Below the pieces are notes generated by a model, which was not told the origin of the DNA, did not search any database, and saw nothing but the letters and a program-made list of their open reading frames with translations. Shown here in pieces: positions 1-10,434 of a DNA stretch of 64,000 bases. The stretch's first letter is position 1. Each line of letters opens with the position of its first letter. This DNA comes from Amoebidium appalachense (Eukaryota > Ichthyosporea), in NCBI GenBank assembly GCA_963693365.1, contig CAVNZM010000003.1, positions 13,578,001 through 13,642,000 of the forward strand, read 5' to 3'. A program made the translations under genes and the position numbers.

Positions 1-251
1 CTTGACGTTGGCTACCAGAGCAGTGACGGACCGAGGGATGGAGGGACGTATCTCATAGTCGGTGATGAAGTACAGTCCATCTGTGCCTGTGAGGGAACAC
101 ACGATGTTGCCACCACGAGTGTAGAGGTAGGATGGGAATGCATCCTCATCATCGAGGTGGGCTAGGAGACCCGACTTGGAGGCCATTGAGGGTGAAATCA
201 GGAAGGCTGGGGAGTCGGGTACGTAGAGGGTGTTTAGGCTCAGTACTGATG
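1..251 (-). CDS. copia A pol, protease end and GAG-pre-integrase start (partial)
   Basis: Continues the gag-protease frame to the right but in the -1 frame. Read on the minus strand it runs from about 251 to the window edge without a stop. It contains LNTLYVPDSPAFL, the copia motif that closes the protease (usual form LxNVLYVPD), followed by a stretch like the GAG-pre-integrase zinc region. The rest of pol lies outside the window to the left. The frame break near 251 may be a small indel or a frameshift site; no slippery run is obvious. Family assignment is sound; the reason for the break is not known. Confidence 0.7.
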
Positions 252-1472
252 TTACTCCGTTGTAGGGGTGACGATGCCGAGGCCGTGGACGTCGGTCGGG
301 GGGCACGGCTCAAGAGTAGAGAAGTACTCCTTCACTGGGCACACGTGGACGTTTGAAGCCGAGTCCCAGCAGGGGTCCATGGGTAGGGAGGCCGTGGTGG
401 ATACGAGGGCAAAATGCACCTCTTTACCAGACTTGGTGCTGGCAGGGTGACGACGGGCAATTGAGCAGCCAGGTTTGTCACACTGTGTGACATGATGGTC
501 CTCATGACAGTAGGCACAGTCGAGGGAGCCAGTGGTCTTGGCTCGGGGTGGCTGATAATGACGGTTACCCCCTTTACGGGGGGGGTAGGGTGACCGGGAA
601 CGATGGCCGGGGGAACGGGACCGGGAGTAATCACGGTCAACTGAGGGGGATCGATCGGTTGGACGACCACAGGGGTGACGGGAGACGGAGCTGTCACGTC
701 GGGGGATCCGGTGTCTGAGGTCGTCCTTGGTGAGGACACGGCTTTGCAGGGCACGTGCTGTTCGGCCGGAGGAGGAGGACCCGGACCCAGAGTCGATGAG
801 ACCTTCACGGATCTCTGCAGCTCGGATGTCACTGATTAGACGGTTGTAGGTCTCGTAGTTGATGGTACGACGGAAGTAGTCGGCAATCATGGCCTGGATG
901 TCGGAACAAACTAACTTACGGTTCTTCTTGAGGTGGATGAAGAAGTTATCAACCATGGTCTTGTGAGGGATGGGCTCTTCGAGGATGTGCAGGGTAGTGC
1001 ACAGACGGCGTGCCATGGTGAGGTAGGCCGTGACGGTCTTGAAGTCCTTGAGTTCAAGCTCATGGTAGTCGAGGAGGATTTGACAAGCACGATCTTCACG
1101 TTCAGCCGCATAGGTCATACGGAGGTTGTGGAAAGCTTGGGCAGGTGACACATCATCGTGGATTTGACCAGAGTTATACAGCTCATCACTGGAGACGAGT
1201 TGAGTAAACATCTGTTCAAGGAAGTTGGAAGCCTCGGTGTAGGCCTCCTCAGTGTCATAGCCATGCCACTCGTTCTCGTCGGAAGGGTCGACCCACTCGG
1301 GGGCCTTGATGACGAGCACTAGCTTGGCCGCGGTGGTAGTACGTAGGTACCGGAAGATGACGGGTTCCCACTCATAATAGGTGAGACGTTTGCCGGACTT
1401 CTTGTCCGTGGTGTCCTCCCCTTTCCAGGGGGTGAGGTTGAGGTACGCAGGTTTCTCCGACATGGTGATCAA
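252..1472 (-). CDS. gag: copia A Gag with zinc knuckle and N-terminal protease
   Basis: A 406-residue frame starting at ATG 1472. Residues 1-230 look like a Ty1/copia Gag (UBN2-type) with the helical stretch LTYYEWEPVIFRYL and LTMARRLCTTLH. A Ser/Arg-rich linker follows (about 235-310). A zinc knuckle begins at residue 319 (CAYCHEDHHVTQC), one residue shorter than the usual CX2CX4HX4C. The aspartic protease active site is near residue 370 (CWDSASNVHVC, in place of the common LDSGAS-H). The frame stops at 252 and continues in -1 frame, so the full polyprotein is not open as it stands. The 5' LTR lies 118 bp upstream. In the cell this would build the particle and cut the polyprotein. Confidence 0.85.
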   Translation of the reverse strand: MITMSEKPAYLNLTPWKGEDTTDKKSGKRLTYYEWEPVIFRYLRTTTAAKLVLVIKAPEWVDPSDENEWHGYDTEEAYTEASNFLEQMFTQLVSSDELYNSGQIHDDVSPAQAFHNLRMTYAAEREDRACQILLDYHELELKDFKTVTAYLTMARRLCTTLHILEEPIPHKTMVDNFFIHLKKNRKLVCSDIQAMIADYFRRTINYETYNRLISDIRAAEIREGLIDSGSGSSSSGRTARALQSRVLTKDDLRHRIPRRDSSVSRHPCGRPTDRSPSVDRDYSRSRSPGHRSRSPYPPRKGGNRHYQPPRAKTTGSLDCAYCHEDHHVTQCDKPGCSIARRHPASTKSGKEVHFALVSTTASLPMDPCWDSASNVHVCPVKEYFSTLEPCPPTDVHGLGIVTPTTE

Positions 1473-1590
1473 TCAGTCAGATGATGCGCGAGAGAGGAAT
1501 CAGATCGGTATTCAAATTTGAATATTTTCGATTGCAGCGAGAGTATGTGTTGCGAGAGCGTGCGAAAATGGGCCTTTAACCACGGTGACC
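1473..1590 (-). other. copia A leader between 5' LTR and gag
   Basis: A 118-bp untranslated leader. On the minus strand the base after the LTR end (1591) begins GGTCACCGTGGTTAAAGG. A TGG that could start a primer-binding site lies eight bases in, but I cannot name the tRNA. Confidence 0.5.
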
Positions 1591-2488
1591 TGTTGTTTTG
1601 TACGGGTCTAAGGGTCCCGGAGCAGAGTGCACAGAGGTGTCATGTAAAACACGACTAACACATTAATGAGAGGGCAATCGGAGTTGTTCACGAGACATTG
1701 AAAGATTCAAACAACAACTGATCCTTTATTGTGCTCTCGGTTCTTTTTGTACTTGCGACTTATCAGCTTATCACAACTAAAGAGGGAGAACCAATCGGTT
1801 CTATCAGAAAATAGAAAAACACATTCCGACAGAGCATACGCATTCCAACTTCCGACTTAACTAAAGTTTAGAAACTCTTATTTAAATAAATTTAGTAATT
1901 ATACATCTAGTCACTATTAACTCACATATATAGTTATATTCGTCTCTATAGAGAAACTCATTTAAATACATATATTTTCTAATAGTCGACACTCTCAAAG
2001 TGAAGACACATTGCAATAAACCGAATTCCATATGTATCTATTGTCCAATCACAACACATATATTAATAGACAGGAATGCACAACACGATCTACAGATGTA
2101 CTCGCTCGCGACTATTGGCGAGCCATCCTATTGAGAACAAAACTAAGCCATTTTGAAATAAAGGAAAGACAACGAATGTAGCTAGCCAATCACGCTACCT
2201 CTCAGATAAACAGAGGAGAGCAAACAGAAATAAAATACAATAAGTTCTTATCAGGCAAGAGAGCCAGGTGTGCACAGATCTACAGATATCTGTGCTCACA
2301 GAAACAAGGGAGAGAGAGATACGGGGGGGGGGGGGGGGGGGGGGGAGAGAGAGAGAGAGAGAAAAGAGAGAGAGAAAAGAGAAAAGGGAAAGAGCACAAA
2401 GAAGGAAAGCAGACACGAATACAAACAAAGCTAAGACACATACATACTTCAAGGCTCTTGCTGTCATACGTGGTGACGTATTCCAACA
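1591..2488 (-). repeat. copia A 5' LTR
   Basis: This 898-bp block is nearly the same as 59162-60070. On the plus strand both begin TGTTGTTTTGTACGGG and end GTATTCCAACA, so the LTR has TG..CA ends with a short inverted repeat. The two copies part company exactly at these points. On the minus strand it contains CACAATAAAG, a likely polyadenylation signal, and near its outer end a G homopolymer joined to a (GA)n run (about 2325-2395). Because gag lies to its left on the minus strand it is the 5' LTR; the 3' LTR lies outside the window. Confidence 0.9.
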
Positions 2489-2498
2489 CACACCCAGC

Positions 2499-2753
2499 AA
2501 CAGACAATGGGAGAAATTGTAAAGTTTACATTTTTGGTTGTGACGTCACAACAGGGGTGTTTTACCCGGGCCGACATATGAATATTGCTAAAGCAAGATT
2601 TTTCATGAAATTTCCCGAACGGGGGCTGCACGTGCGTGTAGAAGGTTGAAAAAGACAGGACTCTCAGAGTCCAAGCGGACTCTCATAGTCCGCTGGGAGG
2701 ACCATACGAACTGACCCAAAATGTAAACTTTACATTTTCTCCCATTGTCTGTT
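2499..2753. mobile_element. MITE-like element with 37-bp terminal inverted repeats
   Basis: The left end AACAGACAATGGGAGAAA and the right end TTTCTCCCATTGTCTGTT are reverse complements. The match extends inward through TGTAAAGTTTACATTTT with one mismatch, giving TIRs of about 37 bp on a 255-bp element. CAGC flanks both ends (2495-2498 and 2754-2757), a possible 4-bp target duplication. The interior has no gene but holds two perfect small hairpins (about 2659-2695, GGACTCTCAGAGTCC and AGCGGACT..AGTCCGCT). It has the form of a non-autonomous DNA transposon; the superfamily cannot be told. It starts 10 bp outside the copia A LTR. Confidence 0.8.
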
Positions 2754-2757
2754 CAGC

Positions 2758-2973
2758 CACCAACACCTCACACTTCTGTCAAAGTCCATCTGTCTTTCAC
2801 TTCACACGACCGGATTCTTTTTGGCTCACAGATTGTTTTCCGTCCATCCTGCACCCTAGTGTATGGTATGGGCCCATATTCCGGAAAACGAAGTGAGTGG
2901 CGCACGTATGCACGCAGGCGCACGCGCACGCACGCACGCGCGTATGTGCACACGCGCACACACGCACAAGAAA

Positions 2974-3056
<83 letters not shown>

Positions 3057-3426
3057 CACACACACAATGTCATAAACATACACACACACAGACACCGTGA
3101 CACATGCACACACGCACACACGCGCAAAACGTGCACACACACTCACGCACGCACGTACGCACACACACACACACGCAAAGCACGCACGAACAAACTCACG
3201 CACACACGCACCACACAGACAGAGACACGCACCATACAAACTCAGGCACGCACAAAAAAAGGTGTTAAGCACATTACCCGACACTTTGCCAAGTAATTAG
3301 GTATCATTTGGTTTTCTATGCAAACAGAGGCAGGAATTCTGCTAATCTTTCTGAATCAGATACAGAGTGCGGTGAGGCCGCCCGGGCCAGCTTGCAGCCG
3401 ATATATGTCCGTCCGTATACATGTAA
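2758..3426. repeat. CA-rich microsatellite and unassigned flank
   Basis: 2900-3260 is (CA)n with degenerate CACG units; the pure run is about 2976-3053. The long His/Thr and Val/Cys frames here are products of the repeat. The remainder (2758-2890, 3260-3426) shows no gene. Confidence 0.85.
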
Positions 3427-4083
3427 TCTATGAAAACTACTCCGGGACGTGTGTTGCCTCTAGGGGAACATCCCCTTGGACGAAAATGAACCTGCAATGG
3501 TTGTAAACCACGGCAAGCCCCCAGTCATCAATTTATTGATCCGTGAGGTCCTTGTGCCCAAAAAACGGGGGAAGTCTTCGCCCCGTGAAAAAACAGCACG
3601 TATGTGTGGATCAATGGGGGTTGAGTGTGGGTGTAGGTGGGTGGGTGAAAAAGGAATATATAGCTGTAAGGCTGTGGGTGCTAAACACAGAAGATGTGTT
3701 TGTAGCTTGCTGATCTGCTAAAAACTGTCGTGCTTATATACCTAAGCCTACCGATCTGAGCCAATCAAAATCGATCTAGTGATATGTGAAATCTGATCCG
3801 AGCCAATCAAAACTCGGTTTAGTGATATGTGGAATCTGATGTTTTGATTGGCTAATAGGTGCCCGTGTGCGGGCAGCCAACCGCGAACTGCTAAAACACG
3901 AAATGAAGCCTACATGGTTATGTTGATACCGAACACCCATCCTACGTGTTTACCCAGAAAAAATATTTATGTCAATAAATTCCACAAATAAAACCTCTAT
4001 GAAAACTACTCCGGGACGTGTGTTGCCTCTAGGGGACATCCCCTTGGACGAAAGTGAACCTGCAATGGTTGTAAACCACGGCA
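3427..4083 (-). repeat. YR-1 split direct repeats B2-A2-B1
   Basis: B2 is 3427-3515 (89 bp), a 130-bp spacer follows, A2 is 3646-3995 (350 bp), and B1 is 3996-4083. A2 matches A1 at 21028-21377, and B1 matches B2. The left end reads TCTATGAAAAC, the complement of the family terminus GTTTTCATAGA. Confidence 0.92.
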
Positions 4084-4111
4084 CGAGAGCAGTATGCTTG
4101 CTCCAAAGGTT

Positions 4112-5126
4112 TCACTTAAGAATAGAGGCGAATACACGTGTGGTAGTGGCAGCAATGGAGGCCGGGCGAAGTCGAGTATAGATCAGGAAACAGTCGGAGG
4201 ACCATCTGCCGAGTTGTTTGATCCGGGAGTTGTCGACCCCGGCCTCAGCCAGGGCTGTGGCCCCCCCGATTCGGGAGGCTGTGGCCGGCAAACCGGGAGG
4301 GTGAGAGGCCTGCCCGGGAGAGGAGAGCACGGAAGTCGGCAGAGAAAGCACCCTTGGTGTAGGGAATGCCACCGAGACTGAACAGGGGGTCGTCGGGTTG
4401 ACCGGACGTTGTATCCAGGAACTGCCGGAGGAGATGGGCTGGGGAGAAGTGGGTGAGGGGCAGGGCAGCGAGAGTGACGTTGACACCTTGGGCCTGTACA
4501 TCCGTCTTGGAGGTTGGCAGGTGGAGGGTGGCATGGGACAAAGTACCGGAGGGGGTGTAGCTGAATGTCACGTCCTTCCTTTTAACGTGACGGGACGGGT
4601 CGAAGGAAGTCAGGGTCTTGGAGGTAAATTCCCCGGAACGGAGGAGACCACAAAAACCGACGATGAGGATCGTCCATAGCCGGAGATTGGCCGAGGAGGC
4701 CTTGGTGGGGCACTGGCCATGGAGTAGGCTGAGGTGGGAGGGCAGGAGGGGCTCCCTGGTAGATGATCGGGGCCGGATGTTGTGAGAAAGCTGCCATCTG
4801 CCCACCCCTCGTAGGAACCAGGCCAGAGACTTGTCGTGGGGGTAGGGAGCAGGGAGGCCCATGTCGAGGTGGAGTCTGGTGATGGCCGAATTGTAGCCGG
4901 CCAAGGAAGAGGCCTGTACCCCTCGTTGGGCACACCAGGCGAGAAAGAGCTGCACGGTGTGTGGGGAGGCCGGGAGGTAGGACCCGGAGGAGGACTGCAG
5001 CCGAGATGCCACACAAAAATCGATGAACACTTTTTGCACCCGGGAGTAAAAGGCCCGAGAGTCGAGGTTGAGACTCAGGGCCTGGCATTCCTGCAGGGTA
5101 GTGGTGGCTCGAAGCAGCTCGGCCGG
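4112..5126 (-). pseudogene. YR-1 tyrosine recombinase, disrupted
   Basis: Encodes the integrase-like tyrosine recombinase of the element. The box I arginine region GLLRSGEF is present. At the box II motif the intact family reads AGHSLRIGGAT, but here it reads AGHSLPNRGGH and ends at 4245; the end of the protein (GRWSSDCFLIYTR) continues in another frame to 4112. The small indel falls inside the catalytic H-x-x-R, so the protein is dead. The 5' end of the gene is also cut off by the gypsy at 5126, with the remaining codons at 17639 onward. Confidence 0.88.
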
Positions 5127-5841
5127 TGTCGTAACCTATTGTGTATGTACTAGAGACGCGGCACTCTACTAAGTGTACACACACGAAAAGGAACGAACGT
5201 GTACGGAAAAACGGTAAAGTTTATTCAGACCAGGCTCCGACGGGCAAAACTTAGATCCGTACGGAATGAGGCTAAGTCACAACTGAGGCCATCAAGGCCG
5301 TGCCCTCAAAGATCATCATCACCTGGCCCCCCTACGATGCCACATTCCAAACATTCCGATCTACTTTATCGTGCGCCTGCACGAGCTAAGTCGATCTACT
5401 CAAACCAATATATTTATCCATGTCTCACCCCTCACCCTCCCCCTAGTGGCACCGCAGAGTCTAAATCTACATTTCATACTATCCTCCCCCCCCCTCCCTC
5501 CCCCCTTTCCTCTACATCTAAATATATAAATACGTTTGGCAACATACACTATCAAACCTTGCCAATACTTACAAAAGGGCTTCTGCCCGAACAATCACAT
5601 TCCTAAGTCCTCCTACGATCTATCCTACACTAGGCTAATTAGAATTCTATTGGTCGGCTGCCCCAGCTGACGTGGTCCTGCCCTGCGCCGGCAGAGGCAA
5701 GATGCACGCAGCTGTACAGCTATCTTGAGGCCCCGGACTTGATCTTGATGATCTGTGGACCCGGGCCCCCCCCCCCCCCCCCCCCCCCCGATCTCGATCG
5801 TAGACTTAGGCTGATCTGCTGAGACGGATTAGTATATGTCA
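5127..5841 (-). repeat. gypsy 3' LTR
   Basis: A 715-bp LTR, TGTCGTAACC to TATATGTCA on the plus strand, with TG..CA ends. It contains a C homopolymer at about 5767-5789. Matches 16920-17638 almost throughout. Confidence 0.95.
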
Positions 5842-6023
5842 ACTCCCCCCCCGGCCCCCGGAAAAGCTGAGTCCCACCTCAGTCACATTACATCTAACAC
5901 CCCCTAAAAAGACATAGACTAATCAGTCTCCTAAAAAAATTAAATTAAATAAATTACGAAGAAAAATAATAAATTAATCTACACCATAAGCTTGATACCT
6001 ACGGAGACACCTATGATAATAAA

Positions 6024-7679
6024 TTAAATTCCTACGACTACGTTCACACTCCTCCTCGGTCTCCCTCCCCCCCCCCCCCCCTCCCCCCGTGTGTCTACGT
6101 GTATTTGCATCACTCCCCCCCCCGGGCCCCCCCCCCCCACCGACTTTTTCACACCACGATTAAACTGAGGAATAACTCTCTTGGGCCTAGAGGGAGCACT
6201 AGGCAACTCCCTCTGCACTAATCTAGCCTCATAAGCACGAATAGAAAACGGGCAATCCAAATGAAACTCAGGCAACCACTGATCTTCCTGATAACCTCCC
6301 CTTAAACGAATTAAATAATAATTTACCTTACCTTCCTTACCTTCGATAACCTTTTTATCCATAATTTTATCTACTGCAGCCTCCGATACATCCACCGACC
6401 CGTCATAGTCGGGGGTGAATGCATCTAACACTCGACGGCCCTCCGGCCGTTTGACCCTAAGGGCCCTATCACAATATTCCTTTATATCATCTACATTATA
6501 AAATCTAACATCACTCTCATTATCTAACCTCTGCACCTTATATTCCGTCGGACCTAACCTAGCCACTATTTTATACGGGCCAATGAAAAGAGGCAACCAT
6601 TTCTTACCATACTTACGAAGACCTTCACCTTCACCCTTACCTTCCTGCTCCTGCTTATATCTCTTTTTCCTAGTATGATCCCTAATTAAAACTAAAGTAC
6701 CCTCGGCAAATTCACGTAACGGACGTGTGGACACGTCTGCACGTGCCTGTGCCTGCTGTGTACGGGCCAGAGCTGCATCACGTGCAGCCCGGGCCCGGGT
6801 TAGTAGCTGCTCCCAGAACTCAGTCCAGTGGGGATAAGTTAGTCGGTCAGCCCCCCCCATCGGCAAAAGTGCCGTATCTAACAAACTAATAGCCTCCTGC
6901 CCATAGACCAAATAAAACGGAGAAAAACCAGTCACAGCATGAGGGGTAGAATTATACGAATGAGCAATAAACCTAGACATATGATCCCAATCATTAGCCT
7001 CCACATCCACCATTTTGCCAAAGGACTTCTGAAACACTGCATGCACACGTTCAGAGATGGCATTTGCTTGAGGGTGATATGCAGACGTAGTGATATGAGC
7101 TACCCTGAAAATTTTACACACCTCCGACACCAACTGATTTAAAAACACACGACTCCTATCCGTTAACAAAACACGAGGACAACCAAACCTAAGACAAATT
7201 TCATCCACAAAAATACGAGCAAACAAAACGGCATTAGCAGTGGGGAGAGGAAAAACTTCAACCCAACGAGTGGCCACATCGGTGACGGTAACAAGAACAG
7301 TGTTACCCTCAACCGTAGAATTAAAAGGACCGACTACATCCACTGCTACCCTTTCAAACATACGAACATTAAAATCCCTAATAAACGACGGGCGGGAACG
7401 AGAGTGGGGACTCTCATTCCTTTCCTGACAATGCATGCATGACAACACATAATCCCTCACCTCCCTACTCATACCCGGCCAAAAATACGAACGATTAACA
7501 CGAAGCACCGTCCTATTTACCCCTAAATGACCAGCCATGGGATGCTCATGCACCATATGCAAAACCTCAGGCACAAGTGCCGTCGGGACCCAAACTCGGT
7601 GTCCGTCTGGCCCAGAACAATGATAAACTAAATCCTGCTCTACCTGACACATTTTTGCTAACTTAGCTACCTTAATCAT
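6024..7679 (-). CDS. gypsy integrase with GPY/F and chromodomain
   Basis: 551 residues shown from an in-frame Met; the frame really continues from RNase H through one TGA at 7722. The zinc-binding HHCC region spans residues 44-84 (HEHPMAGH ... CMHC). Catalytic residues are D114 (AVDVVGPF), D174 (LLTDRSRVF, where the family usually has SDRG) and E210 (YHPQANAISERVH). A GPY/F-type module follows near 380 (LFIGPYKIVARLGPTEYKVQ). A chromodomain-like segment near 435-485 reads VDKIMDKKVIEGK ... YYLIRLRGGY ... WLPEFHL, which in chromoviruses directs insertion to chromatin marks. A Gly-rich tail encoded by G runs ends the frame. Function is the insertion of element DNA in the nucleus. Confidence 0.9.
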   Translation of the reverse strand: MIKVAKLAKMCQVEQDLVYHCSGPDGHRVWVPTALVPEVLHMVHEHPMAGHLGVNRTVLRVNRSYFWPGMSREVRDYVLSCMHCQERNESPHSRSRPSFIRDFNVRMFERVAVDVVGPFNSTVEGNTVLVTVTDVATRWVEVFPLPTANAVLFARIFVDEICLRFGCPRVLLTDRSRVFLNQLVSEVCKIFRVAHITTSAYHPQANAISERVHAVFQKSFGKMVDVEANDWDHMSRFIAHSYNSTPHAVTGFSPFYLVYGQEAISLLDTALLPMGGADRLTYPHWTEFWEQLLTRARAARDAALARTQQAQARADVSTRPLREFAEGTLVLIRDHTRKKRYKQEQEGKGEGEGLRKYGKKWLPLFIGPYKIVARLGPTEYKVQRLDNESDVRFYNVDDIKEYCDRALRVKRPEGRRVLDAFTPDYDGSVDVSEAAVDKIMDKKVIEGKEGKVNYYLIRLRGGYQEDQWLPEFHLDCPFSIRAYEARLVQRELPSAPSRPKRVIPQFNRGVKKSVGGGGPGGGVMQIHVDTRGEGGGGGGRPRRSVNVVVGI

Positions 7680-7721
7680 CTGCCTTTTATTTTTAAATTT
7701 AATCGAATCAACCGGCCCCTT

Positions 7722-8447
7722 TCAATAATTCTTAACCAGACCAATCAACACATCTTCCTCCTGAGCTAAGATCAAAGCCGTAGGTGCTAAGGCAGGGGCC
7801 GAGCCATGAGACTCGGTCCCGACCTCAGACACTGACAAATACCTCCCGCCCCCTCCCCTACACTTATAAGCAAGCAACCCCGGAGCCCAAGAAGACACAT
7901 CAACAGACACAGCATCTATTCCTTTCTGCTCACTCTCCCCCCCCTTCCCCCCCTCCCCCCCCCCGTCTCTCACTAGCCCCCCCTCCCCCTCCTTCTCTTC
8001 TTCAAACAAAATATAAGCAGCACGAGAGAGAGCATTACAGTCAACCATTGTTTCACCCTTGGCATAAAACAATTTATAGGAGAACTCACCGAGAGCCGCG
8101 GCCCACTTCTGCATCCTCTCGTTGACCAGACGAGTGGTGCCGGCCATGGCTAGGCAGGGCTTGTGGTCGGTGTAGACCTCAAACGTCCTGCCTGCGAGTA
8201 TATACCTCCATGCCTGTGAGACTGCCCAAAAGATAGCATGGGACTCTCTCTCCGGATTGCTATATCTACGTTCACTTTTACTAAATGAACGACTAGCATA
8301 AGCAATCACTCTATCCTGCCCCTCCTGCACTTGATATAACACGGCCCCCTCAGCAACCTTACTTGCATCACACCGAACTTTAAACATCCCCCCCCCGGCC
8401 GAAAAATCAGGATGAACAAGCATACTCGAAGACTGCAAAGCTAACTT
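7722..8447 (-). pseudogene. gypsy RNase H, ended by TGA
   Basis: The RNase H domain, with catalytic positions in FKVRCDASKVAEGA (D), NPERESHAI (E) and VYTDHKPCL (D). It reads directly from the RT frame at 13901, because YR-2 interrupts the linker (AFEKL at the right edge, KLALQSSSM at the left). The frame stops at TGA 7722-7724 where TGG would read Trp, and the same frame goes on into integrase. This looks like a single nonsense change. Gly/Glu-rich inserts near 7930-8000 come from C/G runs. Confidence 0.85.
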
Positions 8448-8448
8448 A

Positions 8449-8798
8449 GGTTTTATTTGTGGAAATTATTGACATAAATATTTTTCTGGGTAAACACGTA
8501 GGATGGGTGTTCGGTACCAACATAACCATGTAGGCTTCATTTCGTGTTTTAGCAGTTAGCGGTTGGCTGCCCGCACACGGGCACCTATTAGCCAGTCAAA
8601 ACATCAGATACCACAGATCACTAGACCGAGTTATGATTGGCTCGGATCAGATTTCACATATCACTAGATCGATTTTTGATTGGCTCAGATCGGTAGGCTT
8701 AGGTATATAAGCACGACAGTTTTTAGCAGATCAGCAAGCTACAAACACATCTTCTGTGTTTAGCATCCACAGCCTTACAGCTATATATTCCTTTTTCA
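8449..8798 (+). promoter_or_regulatory. YR-2 A1 repeat with promoter
   Basis: 350 bp, repeated at 13332-13681 with one clear difference (TAAACACG against TAAACAGG). It holds inverted CCAAT-type motifs (GATTGGCTC twice) and TATATAA near 8705, about 120 bp upstream of the gag ATG. It probably starts the genomic transcript, with A2 giving the matching 3' end used to rebuild the element. Confidence 0.8.
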
Positions 8799-8828
8799 TT
8801 CTCCCTATCTTTCCCTACGCCGGTCAGC

Positions 8829-9999
8829 ATGCCGCCGAAAAAGCGCCAGGCCTCAGCCGCCGCCCCTGCCGCGGCACCTAAGCGCCTGACCCGCAGCGAC
8901 CTCCGCCACAGGCTGACCAACGCTCCCGCGGACACTGACGCGCCTCCAGCGGCCCATACCACCACGGACCCGGACCCGCCGGCTACTCTCCCCTCCACTC
9001 CTGAAGTCCCCCCTCAGGCCCCGCCGTCCCCGCAGATGACTTCTCAAGACGCCGTCCTGGCCGCCCTCACCGCCATCAGCACCCAGATGGCTGGCGTCCT
9101 GGCTGCTCTCACCAACCGCGACCCTCCCGCGCCCCCCGCCGCGCCTTCCACACCCGGGGAGGTTTCCCCGGGGCTGCATCTCGGCCCTGACCTAGACCTA
9201 CCTGCCCTGCCCGCGCCCCCCATCACAGGTGAGAACACTGGCGACATTCAGCCGGGCACACTCCCGCTTCCCCCCCGCGGATGTGCTGGCAGATTTGCGC
9301 GCCAATCGTTTCGTCGACCTGTATAAGTTCACCCCCGCCGCCCTCCTGGCCCCATCCAAGAAAGGTCAGCATCTGCGCATGGCCGACGACGGCAGCATCG
9401 AGACTTTTCGCCAAGACAAACCCGTTCCCCTGCGTTCACTCGTCATTTGGATCCAAGCTTGGACCCATTACATGGCCGCCAAGCACCACCTCGGCCTCCC
9501 CACGGACAAAGACGTACTTTGGACTCAGCACATCACTCGCCTCAGCACCCGATACCCGTGGGCCCAGATCCACAACTATGACGTATACGCCCGCACCGTT
9601 GCCCACCAGCAGTGTCGGGCTCCGATCGAGTGTCCCAACCTGCTCGCCCAACTCCACCAGGATCTCCTCCTGCCACCCACTCTGCTCATCCCGGACGCAT
9701 GTCAGCGCTGTGGCTTCCCCGACCACCCCAGCGCAGCCTGCCCCATGTACCCCAAGCCCGGCTGTGGTCTTGACGGCTTTAAGCCGCCCCACAAGCCCGG
9801 CGGGGGTCAAACCCCTAACCGCCCTGGCCCGCAACCCGGCCCGGCAAAACCGGCCCGACCCGTGGATCTACCCGCGACGCACTGCAGGAATTTCCACATT
9901 AACGGTCGGTCCTGCGCTAAGCAGCCCTGCCCCTTCTCCCACGTGTGCCCGCTCTGCTCTGGCACACACCCCCGCAAAGACTGCAAGCACAATGCCTAG
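8829..9999 (+). pseudogene. gag: YR-2 Gag, one-base frameshift
   Basis: Starts MPPKKRQASAAAPAA at ATG 8829. After residue about 150 the first frame runs out at 9326, and the rest is in the next frame from 9229. At 9270-9276 there are seven C where YR-3 has six, which explains the break. The C-terminal half carries a CCHC knuckle (CQRCGFPDHPSAAC), a CCCH-type cluster (CRNFHINGRSC-AKQPC-PFSH) and a second short knuckle (CPLCSGTHPRKDC). These would bind element RNA. Confidence 0.88.
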
Positions 10000-10392
10000 T
10001 CTTCGCGCGCACCCACACACACCGCTAGAACATAGGGGTTAGGAGCTAGGACACACGAGTACAGGGAAACGGAGCTCGGGAGAACGGGCCAATAGGGCTG
10101 AGTACAAAATTTCGCAGGCCAACTACGGCGCCCGCGCGCGTCAAGAATAAATGTCCCTACACAAAGACGTTTATTCTGGCCACTGCACATAATTTTACTC
10201 CCCCCCCCATCCCACGAGCCTCCCCCCCCCCCCCTTACACTCACCTAGCACTCCCTCCCCCCCCTTCTTCTACCTCTGTGTCCGCCCACACCCCGCGTGC
10301 TCGGGCACATTCCCCTGCACAGGGCCCCGCTGCCCTCCCTGCCCACCCTCACTTGGGCCCAGCTGCCCTACTCTAACCCCCCCGGGGCCCTG

Positions 10393-10432
<40 letters not shown>
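10000..10432 (+). other. YR-2 gag-pol spacer with C homopolymer
   Basis: GC-rich spacer between the gag stop and the RT frame. It ends in a C run (about 10399-10433). In YR-4 the same run encodes polyproline in frame with the RT; here its length puts the upstream stop TAA (in CTCTAACCC) in the RT frame. No ATG in the RT frame was found in the spacer. Confidence 0.6.

Positions 10433-10434
<2 letters not shown>

Larger units (their letters stand above)
3427..5126 (-). mobile_element. YR-1 retrotransposon, 3' part
   Basis: The 3' end of a minus-strand tyrosine-recombinase retrotransposon. It holds most of the recombinase gene and the B1-A2-B2 repeats. It is joined to 17639-21377 through the gypsy insertion: bases GCCGG at 5122-5126 recur at 17639-17643, and the sequence across the join equals that of uninterrupted copies (YR-2 near 12205). 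Without the gypsy the element would be about 5.44 kb, the same as YR-2. Confidence 0.92.

Noticed and set aside
2745-3296. Long His/Thr-rich and Val/Cys-rich frames (also 43118-44467, 47157-47597, 49841-51190, 52523-53077)
   Set aside because: They are translations of (CA)n/(GT)n on either strand with no conserved motif.
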